A stretch of DNA of 64,000 bases. Origin: Mycolicibacterium sp. GTDB taxonomy: Bacteria; Actinomycetota; Actinomycetes; Mycobacteriales; Mycobacteriaceae. The notes beneath the pieces were generated by a model that saw only the letters and a list, made by a program, of their open reading frames with translations, was not told the origin of the DNA and did not search any database. Position 1 is the stretch's first letter. Each line of letters begins with the position of its first letter. Position numbers and translations under genes: made by a program. Location of the stretch: the NCBI GenBank assembly GCA_020637165.1, contig JACJWN010000008.1, forward strand, positions 1 through 64,000, written 5' to 3'. Below are positions 56,625 through 64,000 of the stretch, piece after piece.

Positions 56625-59600
56625 TTAGGAGGCCGCGCGAACGCCGATCTCGGAAACGTCCGTGCGGCTCTCGCCTCCGGTCTGGCCCAACGTCGAAATC
56701 CACACCAGCAGATAGGAGGTCGGCGCTGCCTTCGGCACGTCGATTGTGTTCGTACCGGGTTTGAGCAGGGTGGGCCCGGTGAGCAGTGTGGTGTCCGCCA
56801 GGCTGTCCGGGTCGGATGACTCCGCCGAGCGGATTTGCACCTGCGTTCCGGTACTCGACACGCCCACCGTGACGCTACCGATCTCGGTCGGCTCGGGCAG
56901 TTGGAGCATCAGCCCCACACCATTCTTGAAGTTAGGGAACGGCACCGCATCGGTGTAGGTGTCGGTCGGCCAGACCGTCGCCGGATCCCCGTCGATCGCC
57001 AATCCCGCGAGATCCGGCGCATCGGCTCCGCCCTCTGGTGAGAACACCGTTGCCGCAACGGGTTTGACGGCGCCTCCAGCGGCCTGATCGCCCGCCGACG
57101 TGGTGGGGGAGTTGAGTCCCAACTGGTCGCCCTTGAGCTTGCCGCCGTCGTCGTTGAGGATCCCGCCGAGGAACGAGGCCAGCGCGATGAGGCCGACGAC
57201 GAGAATGACGGCCGCCACGCCGCCGCCGATCATCAGGTTGCGTCGCCGCTGCGCCTCGGCGGCCGGATCCTTGGAGCGGGCCGCCGACCGCCCGGGTGGG
57301 GGGGCGGCTTGGGTGACAGGTTCGATCAAGTCGGTGCGGTCAGCCGCGGCGGTCGCCTGCTGCAGCAGGTGCAGCAACGTGGGGGCCGTGCTGATACCAC
57401 CGCCCGGTTCGACCGCGCGGACTGCCGCCGCGGAGATCTGGAAGGGGATCTCGGCGTTGATGGCGCGGGGTTCCACCGGGGCGCCGGACGGACCCCTCTC
57501 GGCGGGCCGCAAACCACTGGGGGAACCGCTCTCCGGCAGCGGCCAACGGTCGACCAACAGCGCATAGAGCGCGGCCCCGATGCCGCGAACATCGCCGGAG
57601 GGAGTGGCGTCGGCCAGCGTGGCCGGGAAGGCGAGGGCCACGTCGCCACCCATGCTGACGCGGATCCGGCTCGGGTGGTCGATCGACAGCGACACCCCGG
57701 CACGATGGGCTTCATCGGCGGCCGCGGCCAGAGACTGAATCGCCCGGGCACCACCGAGGGCCGAGGGTGACGTGGCGGCCACCTCTTTGAGCGATCCACC
57801 GCGGATCCACTCGGCGACGATCAGGCCGCTGCCGTTGCTGATCGTCGTCGCATCGAGTACCCGGGCCACGCCGGGCCCGTCAACCTGGCTCAGCCGCTGG
57901 GTCCGGGCCAGGATCTCCTCGACCTCCTCATCGGGCAGCACCCGGTCGGGGTCGATGAAGGTCAGGGCCACCTGGCGATCCAGTGACGTGTCCAGCGCCT
58001 GCCAGAATTGCAAACCCTCGGGTCCGCCATGTGGAACCAGCAGCCGGTAGCGGCCGCTGGCGACGGTGGCACCGGCCCCGAGCGTCAGGCCACTTCGACC
58101 GGCGTGCCGAGCGCTCCGGCCGGGTGGGGGAGCGGGCGGCGCGCCGGGGACGTCGGGCTGGAAGTCGTCGGCAAAGTGGCGCGGCGGCTTGTTTGTCGCA
58201 TCTTCGGGGGAGCCGGCGGACCGGGCGCCCGGGGGTTGATCGCTCAGTTCCGGTCCTTTCCGCGTCACAGCCCCGGCAGCCTGCGCCGGTTTGCTGGATT
58301 CAGGGTACGTGACATGAGGTGCCTCGTGTGGCAGTTGTGAGTCCGGTGGCGTCGCCGGGTGGGGTTTGCGCACCAGCCGCCGCTGGACCGCAGACCAGCC
58401 CGCCATCGCGTCGGGCACCCGGGCGGCCAGCATCACCGCCACCAGGATCGGCAGCATCACGGCCGTCAGGATGAGCAGGCGAAGCAGGGAACCCCCACCG
58501 CCGCCGCGCACCGTCAGCACCTCCTGCAGCCCGAGCCCATGGTCGAGCCCTGCGGCGGCGACGGCCGCCAGGATCGCCGCCGCCGAGGTGACTACGACGG
58601 TCCGGACCACCGCCGCGTCGATCAGCCGGCCACCCGGCGGGCGAAGTGACCGGCGCAGTAGCAGGTAACCCAGGATCGCCCCGGCGAGGAAACCGATCCC
58701 GTTGGCCGTGCCCAGATATCCGGCAACCAGGTCGGGGTCGTCGGTGGCATGCGGAGCCAGCAGCGACATCACGATCTTCACCGCCGTGATCACGACGATG
58801 ATCAGAATCGGGGTCCACGGCTCGTCCCGCGCGTAGAACACTCGCAGTTGCAGGAGCACCAGAGCGTAGGGAATGAGGGTGAACGCCGAGAGCGCGATCG
58901 CCATGCCGAGGTAGTTGGCATCGACCTCGCCGAACTTGCCGTAGGCGAAGAGCGCGCTGCCGATCGCCGGTCCGCCGACCGTCATGAACGCCACCACCGG
59001 GATCAGGGTGACCAGGGTCAGCCGGGTCGCCAGGGAAAGATCGGCGAGGACGGCCGGGTTGTCGCCGGCGGCGGCATTGCGGCTCAGCCGGGGCATCACC
59101 ACCGTCAGGATCGTCACGCCGATCATCCCGAACGGAAGCTGCAGCACCAGCCAGGTGTAGTTGTAGATCGCGGGCCCGGAAGCCGCCGAAGTACTGGCGA
59201 TCTGATTGCCGACCACCAGACCGACCTGGCTGATCAGCACGTAGAGGACCATCGCCGCAGCCATCGTCCCGAACCGCTTGAGGCGGTCGTCGATGCCCCA
59301 CAACGGCCGCAGGCTGATCCGTTCGGCCCGGATCGCGATGAACAGCACCGCGGCCTGGGCGACCACGCCGAGGGTGGTCCCGATGCCGAGCACCAGCAGT
59401 TTCGCGTTACCCATCCGCACCGGGTCCACCGACAACTCGCCGGGCACAACCAGGTACAGCCCCAGGGTCGCGATGGCCACGACATTGTTGACCACCGGCG
59501 CCCAGGCCGGCGGCCCGAAGATGTTCCGGTTGGTCAGGATCGCCATGAACACCGACGTCAAGCCGTAGAAAATCACCTGCGGTAGAAGCAGATACGCGAA

Positions 59601-60029
59601 TGCCGTGGTCAGCGGCTGGTTGACCTTCGGGTCGGCACCGAGCATCAGCCGCACCAGCACCGGCGCGGCGGCGACCGACAACACGGTCGCGATCAGCAAC
59701 AGCGTGGTGGCCAGGGTGAACAGCCGGCGCACGAACGCTTCGCCGCCGTCGCTGTCGTCGCGCTCGGCGCGCGCCAGCACCGGAACGAAGATCGCGGTGA
59801 AGGTGGCTTCGAGAACCAACGCGGCGATCAGGTTGGGTAGCTGGTTGGCCACGGAGAAGGCACTGGAGAGCGCCGCGCCCAGGATGGCGGCGAGCAGCAC
59901 GATGCGGGCGAATCCGGTGATTCGGCTGACCAGGGTGGCCAGCGCCATCCCCCAGGACCGCGACACCACGGCGGCGTCGGTCAGTTCCTCGCGTGCCGGG
60001 CGGGCCTGTGGCTGCGGCGCCGAGGTCAT
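56625..60029 (-). CDS. murJ: Lipid II flippase MurJ (MviN) with pseudokinase and exported domain
   Basis: 1,134 residues. Residues ~1-540 form the 14-helix MOP flippase (WGMALATLVSRITGFARIVL start, with charged cavity residues). Residues ~655-880 are a kinase-like fold (VALTFIDPDRVLPDEEVEEI, HRAGVSLSIDHPSRIRVSMG, without catalytic loop Asp or DFG), a pseudokinase. A helix (~928-950) and a ~180-residue external domain with discoidin-like strands follow. In Mtb PknB phosphorylates the pseudokinase and FhaA docks to it. Overlaps the next gene by 4 bp. Confidence 0.93.
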   Translation of the reverse strand: MTSAPQPQARPAREELTDAAVVSRSWGMALATLVSRITGFARIVLLAAILGAALSSAFSVANQLPNLIAALVLEATFTAIFVPVLARAERDDSDGGEAFVRRLFTLATTLLLIATVLSVAAAPVLVRLMLGADPKVNQPLTTAFAYLLLPQVIFYGLTSVFMAILTNRNIFGPPAWAPVVNNVVAIATLGLYLVVPGELSVDPVRMGNAKLLVLGIGTTLGVVAQAAVLFIAIRAERISLRPLWGIDDRLKRFGTMAAAMVLYVLISQVGLVVGNQIASTSAASGPAIYNYTWLVLQLPFGMIGVTILTVVMPRLSRNAAAGDNPAVLADLSLATRLTLVTLIPVVAFMTVGGPAIGSALFAYGKFGEVDANYLGMAIALSAFTLIPYALVLLQLRVFYARDEPWTPILIIVVITAVKIVMSLLAPHATDDPDLVAGYLGTANGIGFLAGAILGYLLLRRSLRPPGGRLIDAAVVRTVVVTSAAAILAAVAAAGLDHGLGLQEVLTVRGGGGGSLLRLLILTAVMLPILVAVMLAARVPDAMAGWSAVQRRLVRKPHPATPPDSQLPHEAPHVTYPESSKPAQAAGAVTRKGPELSDQPPGARSAGSPEDATNKPPRHFADDFQPDVPGAPPAPPPGRSARHAGRSGLTLGAGATVASGRYRLLVPHGGPEGLQFWQALDTSLDRQVALTFIDPDRVLPDEEVEEILARTQRLSQVDGPGVARVLDATTISNGSGLIVAEWIRGGSLKEVAATSPSALGGARAIQSLAAAADEAHRAGVSLSIDHPSRIRVSMGGDVALAFPATLADATPSGDVRGIGAALYALLVDRWPLPESGSPSGLRPAERGPSGAPVEPRAINAEIPFQISAAAVRAVEPGGGISTAPTLLHLLQQATAAADRTDLIEPVTQAAPPPGRSAARSKDPAAEAQRRRNLMIGGGVAAVILVVGLIALASFLGGILNDDGGKLKGDQLGLNSPTTSAGDQAAGGAVKPVAATVFSPEGGADAPDLAGLAIDGDPATVWPTDTYTDAVPFPNFKNGVGLMLQLPEPTEIGSVTVGVSSTGTQVQIRSAESSDPDSLADTTLLTGPTLLKPGTNTIDVPKAAPTSYLLVWISTLGQTGGESRTDVSEIGVRAAS

Positions 60030-62338
60030 CGGTCCTCCCAGGAGGGGTCACGGGGACGGTCGAAGTCGGCCCGGTCGGGCTGACCGCGGAACCGGTGGTA
60101 GAGGCGGCGTCCGACGAGAAGCGCCAGCACTGCTCCACCGCCCAGGGTGATGGTGAAGAGCAGCTTGCCGTAGGCGTTGGAGTGCACCGAGAGCCGCACC
60201 GGTTCACCGAGTTGGAGCCCCTCGGGCGTGCGCAGCGTGACGTCCACGGCGACGCGCTGGGTGACGTGGACCTCGACCGGTACCCGCAGCGGAAGGTAGC
60301 CCGGGGGCAGCTCCTGCTCGCCGATGTCGGTGACGCTCATGGCCGGCGGTGCATCGACCTGCAGCCTCACCCGGATCGGCACGGCCAGGTCGTTTCGCAG
60401 CGCCAGTGGCAGCGCGCTGCGCTCGGTGGCCAGTGTGTAGGAACCTCCGGGATTGACGATCGTCACCGACCGGAAGAGGTCTTCCACCGTCGAGGAGACG
60501 ACGGCCACCCGCCGGCGGGCGATGTCATTGCGGGTTGCGGGCGGCTCGGTCTGGCTCAAGGCCCGCAGCATGTCCTCCCGCAGCGGCGCGGTGTACTGCG
60601 CTCCGGTCAGCCCGGTGCGGGGGTCGGTGGTCAGTGCGGCGCCCAGGCCTGACAGCCGCGTGACGGTGGCCCGGATGGCTTCGATGACATCGTCGTCGAA
60701 GCGGCCGCGCGGGTCGGTGGGCAGGCCGGGCCCCGATGGTTCGGGTGGCGCGGCCGCCACCGACTCGGCGATCAGCGCGGGCAGTGGCCGCGGTGTGGTC
60801 AGACCGGCGCGCGTCAGGGTCGCCAGCACGGTCAGGATCGCTCGGGCGTCATCGGGCTGCGGGCTCCACTTCAGCGGCGGCAATAGGATCTGCGTTCGTG
60901 GCTCGGTGGCGGGTTGAAGGGCCCGCCAGACGATGGCGGAGGTCGCATCCTGGCGCCGGGCAACCGGTGAGTCGTGGCTGACGGGCACACTGAGCGCATC
61001 GTCGAGGTAGCCCGGTGTGCCGGGGTCGTTGCCCACCCCGGCCAGCGCCGCGCCGACGGCTGGATCGAACGGGGCCATCACCACCATCGATGAGACTCGT
61101 TGCACCGCCAAGTCGGCCGTCACCGGGGCACCGGAGGTCTGCGCCGCGCCGATCGCCACGGTGGGAGGCTGGGTATCGAGGAGTTCGGCCGCTGCGGCGG
61201 TCAGAGGGCCGTCGCCGAGGATGGTCGCTCCGCGGGTGGATTCGATACCGAGGATGCGGTCGACGATGTCGGGGGGACTGATGGTGGCGGTCGAACTCAG
61301 GGTTGGGTCGCCGACGCGATGCAGAGCGCCCAGATCGGCCTGGGCGTAGGGCGTGGCGACCACGCACATGCGCCGCGCCAGGGCGCGCAGCCGGTCCAGC
61401 CAGGCGACGGCGGCGCCCTGGCCGGTGCCGGGGTGGGCCGCCGTGCCCAGTCCGTCAGGCGCGTCGGCCACCACGTAGCCGGCGGTCATGGCGTTGACGG
61501 TGACCACCAGGTCGGGATCGACCGCCAGACAAAGCGCCCGGTCGACTCCGGCGGCCGGATCCAGGGCGTCCGGGCTCATGGCGAATTCGGCTGCGGCAAG
61601 CAGCGTGTCGAGCCGGCCGCCACCGCCCAGCGAGACCGCGAGGTCATCGTTCATCAGGCGGACCGGCGTGGTGCCGCCGGGCACTCCCGGTGCCAGTCGT
61701 GGTTTGTCGGCGAGTGGCCAGAGCATCGTCACCGCAACGGGCCGGGTGGTGTCGGGGGCGACCACATCGGTGAGCGGGTTGGCCTCAGCGGCCTCCGGGT
61801 CGCGCGGGACGCCGGTGACCGGCAGCAGAAACCGGGCCTGGTCGAGGCTGGCGACCTCGCCGTTCTCCGGCGTGCCGTTGACGTTGATCAGTAGGGGGTA
61901 GACACCGGGTTCCTCGATGCCGAGCGAAGGTTGAGCCGCCGAGCGGATCGGCACCGAGAACTGAAAGCCGGCAGCCTGTCCGCGATCCAGTTGGCTTGTG
62001 ACGCCGATGAATTCACCGACCCCCTCGAACCCCCCGCCGACCGCCAGGCTGGTGCGCAGCGACGACGACGAGGTCAAAGCCGGGCCGTGCTCGAGGCGTG
62101 CCAGCACATCGCGCACCGGGCGGTCGCCGGTGTTGGTCACCGTGGCGGTCACCGTGACCGTCGGGTCGCTGGAGGTGGTCACCACATCGGGGGTGACGCT
62201 GTCCAGGCGGATGGTCAGCAGTGGAGGGGGCTCGGGGTCGGCCGCGGCGCTCGGCTGGATCAGCGGCAGGGCCAGCAGTGCGAGCGCCGCGAGAATGCGC
62301 GGCAGCCGCTGCGGCACGCTCAACCCGCCGGTCCGCAA
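60026..62338 (-). CDS. DUF6049-type secreted/membrane protein (Rv3909-like)
   Basis: 770 residues. Signal peptide ([18 protein letters not shown]), large extracytoplasmic region with [20 protein letters not shown] (Ig-like), a middle alpha/beta part, and a C-terminal anchor ([20 protein letters not shown]). Always upstream of murJ in actinobacteria, hence presumed to help lipid II transport or wall synthesis; function not established. Confidence 0.85.
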   Translation of the reverse strand: MRTGGLSVPQRLPRILAALALLALPLIQPSAAADPEPPPLLTIRLDSVTPDVVTTSSDPTVTVTATVTNTGDRPVRDVLARLEHGPALTSSSSLRTSLAVGGGFEGVGEFIGVTSQLDRGQAAGFQFSVPIRSAAQPSLGIEEPGVYPLLINVNGTPENGEVASLDQARFLLPVTGVPRDPEAAEANPLTDVVAPDTTRPVAVTMLWPLADKPRLAPGVPGGTTPVRLMNDDLAVSLGGGGRLDTLLAAAEFAMSPDALDPAAGVDRALCLAVDPDLVVTVNAMTAGYVVADAPDGLGTAAHPGTGQGAAVAWLDRLRALARRMCVVATPYAQADLGALHRVGDPTLSSTATISPPDIVDRILGIESTRGATILGDGPLTAAAAELLDTQPPTVAIGAAQTSGAPVTADLAVQRVSSMVVMAPFDPAVGAALAGVGNDPGTPGYLDDALSVPVSHDSPVARRQDATSAIVWRALQPATEPRTQILLPPLKWSPQPDDARAILTVLATLTRAGLTTPRPLPALIAESVAAAPPEPSGPGLPTDPRGRFDDDVIEAIRATVTRLSGLGAALTTDPRTGLTGAQYTAPLREDMLRALSQTEPPATRNDIARRRVAVVSSTVEDLFRSVTIVNPGGSYTLATERSALPLALRNDLAVPIRVRLQVDAPPAMSVTDIGEQELPPGYLPLRVPVEVHVTQRVAVDVTLRTPEGLQLGEPVRLSVHSNAYGKLLFTITLGGGAVLALLVGRRLYHRFRGQPDRADFDRPRDPSWEDR

Positions 62339-63039
62339 CCGTTCGAACGGCGGTTGCGGGTGTGGGAATGAGTCTGGGGGTGGCGCCGTGGTTCCGACGG
62401 GGGGAGCGGAGGCAGAGCGGCGGGCCCGTCGGACTGCAGCAGAGCGATCAGTTCGTGGGCGACCACGGCCAGTCGCCTTTCGTCGGCATAGGCCAGGCGA
62501 TTGGGGAGTTCGGCCAACGGCACCCAGGCCACCTCGGTGACCTCGAGGTCCTCATCGCACAGTTCACCTCCCGAGAACCGCATCAGATAATGGTGGACGG
62601 TCTTGTGCACCCGCCGGCCCTCGGTCACGAACCAGTAGTCGATGCTGCCCAGCGCGGCCAGCACGTGTCCGTGGATGCCAGTCTCCTCGGCGACCTCCCG
62701 GATGGCGGTTTGCTCGGCAGTCTCGCCCTGTTCGATGTGCCCTTTCGGCAGCGACCACAGCATCCGCCCGCGCCGGTCGGTACGGCCGATCAGCGCGGCC
62801 ACCTGCTCATGGCGGGGCCGGTCCAGCCCGTCGACGACAAGCCCACCTGCGGAGGTCTCGTGCACGGTGCGCAGCCGCGCGGCGGGGCGCCGGCGCGGGC
62901 GCTGCTGATCGGGCTGGACTGATGGGGTCGGTTGCGGGGAATTCTCCGTCTCCGGGAGCGCTGGCGGGGGACCGGCCGCGCGAGAGCCACGGCGTCGACC
63001 GCGACGCCGTCGTGGCTTGGCCCGTTCGCCCTCCGACAC
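62320..63039 (-). CDS. mutT4: Nudix hydrolase MutT4
   Basis: 239 residues from GTG 63039. A basic disordered head ([16 protein letters not shown]) precedes the Nudix fold, whose box [20 protein letters not shown] (plus TGI) is intact. It hydrolyses nucleoside diphosphate-linked substrates; Mtb MutT4 (Rv3908) has anti-mutator interest. The last 19 bp overlap the DUF6049 gene start. Confidence 0.92.
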   Translation of the reverse strand: MSEGERAKPRRRRGRRRGSRAAGPPPALPETENSPQPTPSVQPDQQRPRRRPAARLRTVHETSAGGLVVDGLDRPRHEQVAALIGRTDRRGRMLWSLPKGHIEQGETAEQTAIREVAEETGIHGHVLAALGSIDYWFVTEGRRVHKTVHHYLMRFSGGELCDEDLEVTEVAWVPLAELPNRLAYADERRLAVVAHELIALLQSDGPAALPPLPPSEPRRHPQTHSHTRNRRSNGCGPAG

Positions 63040-63126
63040 CCAAGCGATAGTAGCTGGACCGCATGGGGCAATCCTGGGCGCACTCGCCGGTCGGGCCCGG
63101 ACCGCGGCGCACTAGGCTCACCGGAC

Positions 63127-64000
63127 GTGTCCGACGCCACCGATGACGCCGAGCTGCTGACGCGAGCCGCCGTCGAGCTCAATCGGCACAACCACCTGCT
63201 TCGTGAGATCGGCGGGCGGTTCGCCCTCGCCGGCCGCGAGCTGTACCTCGTCGGCGGAAGTGTGCGCGACGCCGTGCTGGGTCGGTTGACCTCCGACCTC
63301 GACTTCACTACCGACGCCCGTCCGGAGGAGGTGCAGCACATCGTCCAGCCGTGGGCTGACGCGATGTGGGACACCGGGATCGACTTCGGCACCGTCGGGG
63401 CGGCCAAGGCTGGGCATCGGCTGGAGATCACCACCTTTCGGGCCGACAGCTACGACCAGGTGTCGCGCAATCCCCAGGTGCGTTTCGGCGACAGCCTCGC
63501 CGAGGATCTGGTGCGCCGTGATTTCACCGCCAACGCGATGGCGGTCCGGATCACGGCCACCGGCCCTGGGGAGTTCCAGGACCCACTGGGCGGGCTGACG
63601 GCGATACGCAACCGCATCCTGGACACCCCGGCGGAACCATCGGTGTCGTTCGGTGACGATCCGCTGCGGATGTTGCGAGCCGCCCGCTTCGTCTCCCAGT
63701 TGCGGTTCGGGGTGGCCGACCGGGTGCAGGAGGCCATCGTCGCGATGGCATCGCAGCTGTCCCGGATCACCGTCGAGCGGGTAGCGGTCGAACTGGACAA
63801 GATGCTGCTCGGCGCTGACCCGGTGGCCGGCATCGAGTTGATGGTGCGGACCGGGCTCGGCGAGGTGGTGTTGCCCGAGGTCGGCGGGATGCGGATGGCG
63901 ATCGACGAACACCACCAGCACAAGGACGTCTACCAGCATTCCCTGACCGTGTTGCGGCAGGCGATCGCCCTGGAGGACGCCGGTCCCGATCTGGTGCTGC
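63127..64000 (+). CDS. pcnA: CCA tRNA nucleotidyltransferase / poly(A) polymerase family (PcnA), cut by window end
   Basis: 291 codons visible from GTG 63127, open to the last base; the full protein is ~480 residues in Mtb. Pol-beta head: LYLVGGSVRDAVLGR with DLDFTTDARP (metal Asp-x-Asp), then RRDFTANAMAV and DPLRMLRAARFVSQL. The HD domain begins at EHHQHKDVYQHSL just before the edge. Adds or repairs tRNA CCA ends. Divergent from mutT4 across 87 bp. Confidence 0.93.
   Translation, partial: MSDATDDAELLTRAAVELNRHNHLLREIGGRFALAGRELYLVGGSVRDAVLGRLTSDLDFTTDARPEEVQHIVQPWADAMWDTGIDFGTVGAAKAGHRLEITTFRADSYDQVSRNPQVRFGDSLAEDLVRRDFTANAMAVRITATGPGEFQDPLGGLTAIRNRILDTPAEPSVSFGDDPLRMLRAARFVSQLRFGVADRVQEAIVAMASQLSRITVERVAVELDKMLLGADPVAGIELMVRTGLGEVVLPEVGGMRMAIDEHHQHKDVYQHSLTVLRQAIALEDAGPDLVL

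Overview
The window is mycobacterial chromosome spanning the replication origin. Dense high-GC coding, frequent GTG starts, ATGA/GTGA stop-start overlaps, and a gene order matching the Mycobacterium tuberculosis dnaA region (inverted here) all support this. M. tuberculosis (Mtb) names are used below as family and synteny guides recalled from memory, not from a search. A 6-phosphogluconate dehydrogenase gene between dnaN and recF, a GyrA intein and a PGRS protein without a PE domain suggest a non-tuberculous species, possibly of the M. terrae/Mycolicibacter type; that placement is inference.

Layout. 1-4.7 kb: a cassette like Mtb Rv0023-Rv0028 on the minus strand (XRE regulator, NlpC/P60 protein, three or four small or proline-rich proteins of type VII secretion type), divergent from whiB5. 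4.4-18.6 kb: a stretch without counterpart at this place in Mtb, with a phosphotransferase, a cyclase-family hydrolase, a CPA1 antiporter, a Tat-lipoprotein sulfatase, a decayed Doc toxin gene, an HTH protein, and a 1,920-residue secreted PGRS protein that carries two beta-propeller-like domains. 18.8-29.5 kb: tRNA-Leu and the cell-wall and signalling operon fhaA-fhaB-pstP-rodA-pbpA-pknA-pknB, converging on trpG. 29.5-46.5 kb: a DUF881 gene, crgA, a PH-like gene, ppiA, two tRNAs, a DUF3566 gene, gyrA (with a 420-residue intein), gyrB, an unrecognised gene, a rhodanese lipoprotein, the DUF721 gene, recF, gnd, dnaN, oriC and dnaA. 46.9-52.0 kb: rpmH-rnpA-yidD-yidC-khpB-rsmG-parA-parB with two perfect parS sites. 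52.2-64 kb: a GNAT-like gene, cwlM, trxA, trxB, a shortened anti-sigma gene, sigM, murJ, a DUF6049-type gene, mutT4 and the start of pcnA.

Many of these genes work together on septal and lateral peptidoglycan synthesis (RodA, PbpA, PknA/B, PstP, FhaA, CwlM, MurJ, CrgA) or on replication and segregation (DnaA, DnaN, GyrA/B, RecF, ParA/B). The most unusual items are: the double-propeller PGRS protein; a 35-bp tandem duplication between pbpA and pknA that makes a relay of overlapping 12-codon ORFs; an apparent ATA start for fhaB; a CsoR/CstR-like palindrome on the rhodanese start codon; an anti-sigma-M gene lacking its N-terminal domain; and a 49-codon membrane-protein ORF between tRNA-Ile and tRNA-Ala, where cwsA seems to be missing nearby.
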